A DNA stretch of 64,000 nt from Alphaproteobacteria bacterium. Lineage in GTDB: Bacteria; Pseudomonadota; Alphaproteobacteria; CAAGCB01; CAG-977. Both the position numbers and the translations under genes were made by a program. The stretch is from positions 1-64,000 of the forward strand of contig CAAGCB010000013.1 of the NCBI GenBank assembly GCA_900768185.1, read 5' to 3'. The notes under the pieces were generated by a model that saw nothing but the letters and a program-made list of their open reading frames with translations, did no database searches and was not told the origin of the DNA. This document shows, piece after piece, positions 61,427 through 64,000 of the stretch (position 1 is its first letter; the number at the start of each line of letters is the position of its first letter).

Positions 61427-62476
61427 ATGAGTAAGAAAAATTCAATGTTATCCGATTTAGACGCCCGTTCGCGCGATATTTTCAAATCGCTGGTGGACGC
61501 TTATTTGGCGTCGGGAGAACCCGTCGGATCGAAAACATTGTCGCGTTTGCTTGATTTTTCGTTGTCTTCGGCGACGATTCGCAATGTTATGTCGGATTTG
61601 GAATCGGCGGGACTGTTGGCGTCGCCGCACACTTCGGCGGGACGCGTGCCGACAGAACGGGGATTGAAGCTGTTTGTCGACGGATTTTTGGAAATCGGCG
61701 CGCTGGAAAACGACGAACGCCGCGCGATAGAAACGCATTGCCGTACGGCAGGCGTCAATATGGAAACGATTTTGGCGCAGGCGTCGGGTATGCTGTCGGG
61801 GCTGTCGAAATGCGCGGGCGTCGTGATTGCGCCGAAAACGCGGGCGCCGTTAAAGCATATCGAATTTGTGCATTTGGGCGCGGATCGGGCTTTGGTTGTC
61901 ATGGTGACGGCGGACGGCGCGGTTGAAAACCGATTAATCAAGATTCCTGCCGGAACGTTGCCGTTCGCGCTGATCGAAGCGACGAATTATCTGAACGCGC
62001 GCTTGAACGGTCGCACGATTGAAGAGGCGCGGGACGAAATTCTGGCGGAAACGGCGTCGCACAAGGCGCAACTGGACGAAGTGTCCGCGCGGCTTGTTTC
62101 CGCGGGACTGGCGGATTGGGGCGGCGGAAAGAAAGGCGTCCTGATCGTCAAAGGGCAGGCGAATCTACTGAACAACATTCAGGCTTTGGAGGATTTGGAA
62201 CGCGTCCGCAATCTGTTTTCCGTTCTGGAAAAGCGGGAAAGCATGATGAAACTGTTGGATTTGACGGAAAACGCGGACGGCATACAGATTTACATCGGTT
62301 CGGAAAACAAGCTGTTTGATTTGGCGGGCTGTTCAATGATCACCGCGCCGTACCGCAACAGCGACGAAAAAATCGTCGGCGCGGTCGGCATTATCGGACC
62401 GACGCGTATGAATTACGCCAGAATCATTCCTCTGGTGGATTACACTTCGCAAGTGGTCAGCAAACTGATAGGGTAG
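61427..62476 (+). CDS. hrcA: Heat-shock repressor HrcA
   Basis: 349 residues. Winged helix (about 12-80: GSKTLSRLLDFSLSSATIRNVMSDLESAGLL...HTSAGRVPT) and a GAF-like middle, ending MNYARIIPLVDYTSQVVSKLIG. Represses chaperone genes. Four bp before grpE. Confidence 0.96.
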   Translation: MSKKNSMLSDLDARSRDIFKSLVDAYLASGEPVGSKTLSRLLDFSLSSATIRNVMSDLESAGLLASPHTSAGRVPTERGLKLFVDGFLEIGALENDERRAIETHCRTAGVNMETILAQASGMLSGLSKCAGVVIAPKTRAPLKHIEFVHLGADRALVVMVTADGAVENRLIKIPAGTLPFALIEATNYLNARLNGRTIEEARDEILAETASHKAQLDEVSARLVSAGLADWGGGKKGVLIVKGQANLLNNIQALEDLERVRNLFSVLEKRESMMKLLDLTENADGIQIYIGSENKLFDLAGCSMITAPYRNSDEKIVGAVGIIGPTRMNYARIIPLVDYTSQVVSKLIG

Positions 62477-62480
62477 TAAA

Positions 62481-63128
62481 ATGACACATCATCATAAACA
62501 CAACGAATCTTTGGACGAATTGAAAGAGGAACTGGACGAGGTTCGCGAACAGGCGCGGGAAACCGCCGACGCCGCGCAGGAAACGGAGGTCGTTCAGGTC
62601 GAACAATCGGATAAAATCGCCGAAATGCAGGCGGAAATAGACAAGATGAAAGATTTGTACCTGCGATCTCAGGCGGAAATGGAAAATTTGCGGCGCCGCA
62701 CACAGCAGGAACTGGAAAAACGGTCGAAATTCGCGGTGTCGTCTTTCGCGCAGGATTTGTTGCCCGTGAACGACAATCTGTCCCGCGCGATGGCGAGCAT
62801 TCCCGAATCCGAACGCGACGGTCAAAGCGATTTTGTTAAAAATCTGCTGGTCGGATTGGAATTGACGCAAAAGGGATTGAACGCCGCTTTGGAAAAATTC
62901 AATATCAAGCCGATCGAAAGCATCGGACATGTGTTTGATCCGAATTTACACAAAGTCGTGCAAGAGGTTGAAGACCCGACGAAACCCGCCGGAACAATCG
63001 TTCAGGAATGGCAGAAAGGCTACACGATCGGCGGCGACCGCGTTTTGCGCGAAGCCATGGTCGTCGTGACCCGCGGCGGTCCCCGATCCGGCGAAGACAA
63101 AGCGGAACACGTCGACACCACGGTTTGA
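62481..63128 (+). CDS. grpE: Nucleotide exchange factor GrpE
   Basis: 215 residues. Acidic, coiled-coil N-terminus; head domain with IESIGHVFDPNLHKVVQEVED and QKGYTIGGDRVLREAMVVVTRG. Partner of DnaK. In operon with hrcA. Confidence 0.96.
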   Translation: MTHHHKHNESLDELKEELDEVREQARETADAAQETEVVQVEQSDKIAEMQAEIDKMKDLYLRSQAEMENLRRRTQQELEKRSKFAVSSFAQDLLPVNDNLSRAMASIPESERDGQSDFVKNLLVGLELTQKGLNAALEKFNIKPIESIGHVFDPNLHKVVQEVEDPTKPAGTIVQEWQKGYTIGGDRVLREAMVVVTRGGPRSGEDKAEHVDTTV

Positions 63129-63140
63129 CGCCGTTAAGGC

Positions 63141-63178
63141 GAAAGCCCCCGTCGCTGTTTTCCGCGCGGGGGCTTTTC
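63141..63178 (+). terminator. grpE terminator
   Basis: AAAGCCCCCG (63142-63151) pairs with CGGGGGCTTT (63167-63176), followed by T. Confidence 0.8.
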
Positions 63179-63263
63179 CGTGTGCGCGTCAAGCCGTTTG
63201 TATTTGATTTCGCGGCGGATTGCTTTATTATCGGCACAACGTTTTTTCAAAAAGGATAAATAC

Positions 63264-64000
63264 ATGATTCCCCGTTACTCGCGCCCCGAAATGGCAAAAA
63301 TCTGGTCGGACGAAAACAAATTCCAAACGTGGTTTGAAATCGAAGCGTGCGCGTGCGAAGCGTTGGCAAAGCTTGGGAAAATCCCGCAATCAGCCGTTGA
63401 CGACATTCGCGCCAAAGGCAAATTCGACCCCAAGCGCATCGACGAAATCGAAGCCGAAGTCAAACACGACGTCATCGCTTTTCTGACAAACGTCGGCGAA
63501 AACGTCGGCGAAAGCGCGCGTTACATGCACCAGGGCATGACGTCTTCGGACGTTTTGGACACGTCGTTCAACATGCGTCTGACTCAATCCGTCGACATTT
63601 TGCTCAAAGACATGGACAGACTGCTGTCGGCGTTGAAAAAACGTGCCGAAGAACACAAATTCACGCTTTGCATCGGGCGCAGTCACGGCATTCACGCCGA
63701 ACCGACGACATTCGGGCTGAAAATGCTGGGCTTTTACGCCGAATTCGAACGCAACAAACATCGTTTGGAGCTGGCGCGCAAAGAAGTTTCCACTTGCGCG
63801 ATTTCGGGCGCGGTCGGCACTTTTGCGACGATTGACCCGCGTGTCGAACAGTACGTCGCGGAAAAATTGGGCTTGACCCCCGAACCCGTTTCGACCCAAG
63901 TCATTCCCCGCGACCGCTACGCCGTTTTGTTCGCGACCGTCGGCGTCGTCGCGTCGTCGATTGAACGTTTGGCGATTGAAATCCGCCACTTGCAACGCAC
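63264..64000 (+). CDS. purB: Adenylosuccinate lyase (N-terminal part, runs off the window)
   Basis: About 245 residues visible from ATG 63264 (AAAGGA upstream). MIPRYSRPEMAKIWSDENKF, MTSSDVLDTSFNMRL and GRSHGIHAEPTTFGLK match PurB. Cleaves succinyl-AMP and SAICAR in purine synthesis. The 3' end is outside the window. Confidence 0.97.
   Translation, partial: MIPRYSRPEMAKIWSDENKFQTWFEIEACACEALAKLGKIPQSAVDDIRAKGKFDPKRIDEIEAEVKHDVIAFLTNVGENVGESARYMHQGMTSSDVLDTSFNMRLTQSVDILLKDMDRLLSALKKRAEEHKFTLCIGRSHGIHAEPTTFGLKMLGFYAEFERNKHRLELARKEVSTCAISGAVGTFATIDPRVEQYVAEKLGLTPEPVSTQVIPRDRYAVLFATVGVVASSIERLAIEIRHLQR

Overview
The window is chromosomal DNA of an alphaproteobacterium, probably an uncultured host-associated lineage. 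The evidence is a Tim44-like protein, an IalB-type secreted protein, a SUV3-type helicase, the order hrcA / rph / rdgB / hemW / PBP-activator / rsmI / yraN, and the cluster maf-aroE-coaE-dnaQ / secB / Tim44-mltA / Smr / mnmE-mnmG with rsmG-parA-parB. No rRNA, tRNA or CRISPR array was seen. The lineage is inferred from gene content and order only.

Layout. 0-12.5 kb: a partial gene, a ferredoxin, a secreted ubiquitin-autotransporter fusion, an unknown protein, S4-domain and SUV3-type helicase genes, htpG, a membrane protein and a diguanylate cyclase with a very long disordered tail. 12.5-18.2 kb: an accessory block with a tiny Cys-rich secreted peptide, an integrase remnant, a frameshifted fragment, a PLD/helicase/DUF3427 protein and AbiF with a candidate antitoxin-like RNA. 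18.3-31.7 kb: housekeeping genes (gmk, yicC, rsmB, cca, dnaB, rplI-rpsR-rpsF) mixed with small unknowns. 31.7-33.8 kb: a DUF262-HNH plus EcoRI-like methylase pair. 34-43.5 kb: minus-strand mnmG-mnmE, Smr, mltA, Tim44 and the maf-aroE-coaE-dnaQ operon, with secB on plus. 43.5-43.9 kb: a candidate oriC with DnaA boxes and an AT-rich tract. 43.9-55 kb: rho, small regulators, hisB, hslVU, a chromate-transporter pair, two perfect parS sites and rsmG-parA-parB. 55-64 kb: a Cys-rich secreted protein, yraN-rsmI, a lipoprotein, hemW-rdgB-rph, hrcA-grpE and the start of purB.

Three observations stand out. (1) The gene at 1217-2488 encodes a signal peptide, then a ubiquitin domain identical to human ubiquitin at 55 of 71 positions by my alignment (all seven lysines kept, no C-terminal Gly-Gly), then an outer-membrane autotransporter barrel. 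It looks like a surface-displayed eukaryotic ubiquitin mimic. (2) A structured RNA of about 240-270 nt occurs three times (17993-18231 minus, 33850-34086 minus, 55160-55432 plus). Helices are preserved by compensatory changes. Each copy follows the terminator of a housekeeping gene; two copies end in a terminator set directly against the Shine-Dalgarno of the next gene. I do not recognise it as a known family. (3) A candidate abiF-type small RNA, with its own promoter and terminator-like hairpin, lies just upstream of the AbiF gene.

How parts work together: genes mostly read away from the candidate origin at 43.5-43.9 kb, and rsmG-parA-parB with parS lies about 9 kb from it, as expected near an alphaproteobacterial origin. 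Many neighbours share ATGA or TAATG overlaps, implying translational coupling. The ubiquitin fusion, the IalB-like protein and the two Cys-rich proteins point to interaction with a eukaryotic host. The helicase/AbiF and methylase/DUF262 modules are likely anti-phage systems placed next to copies of the structured RNA.
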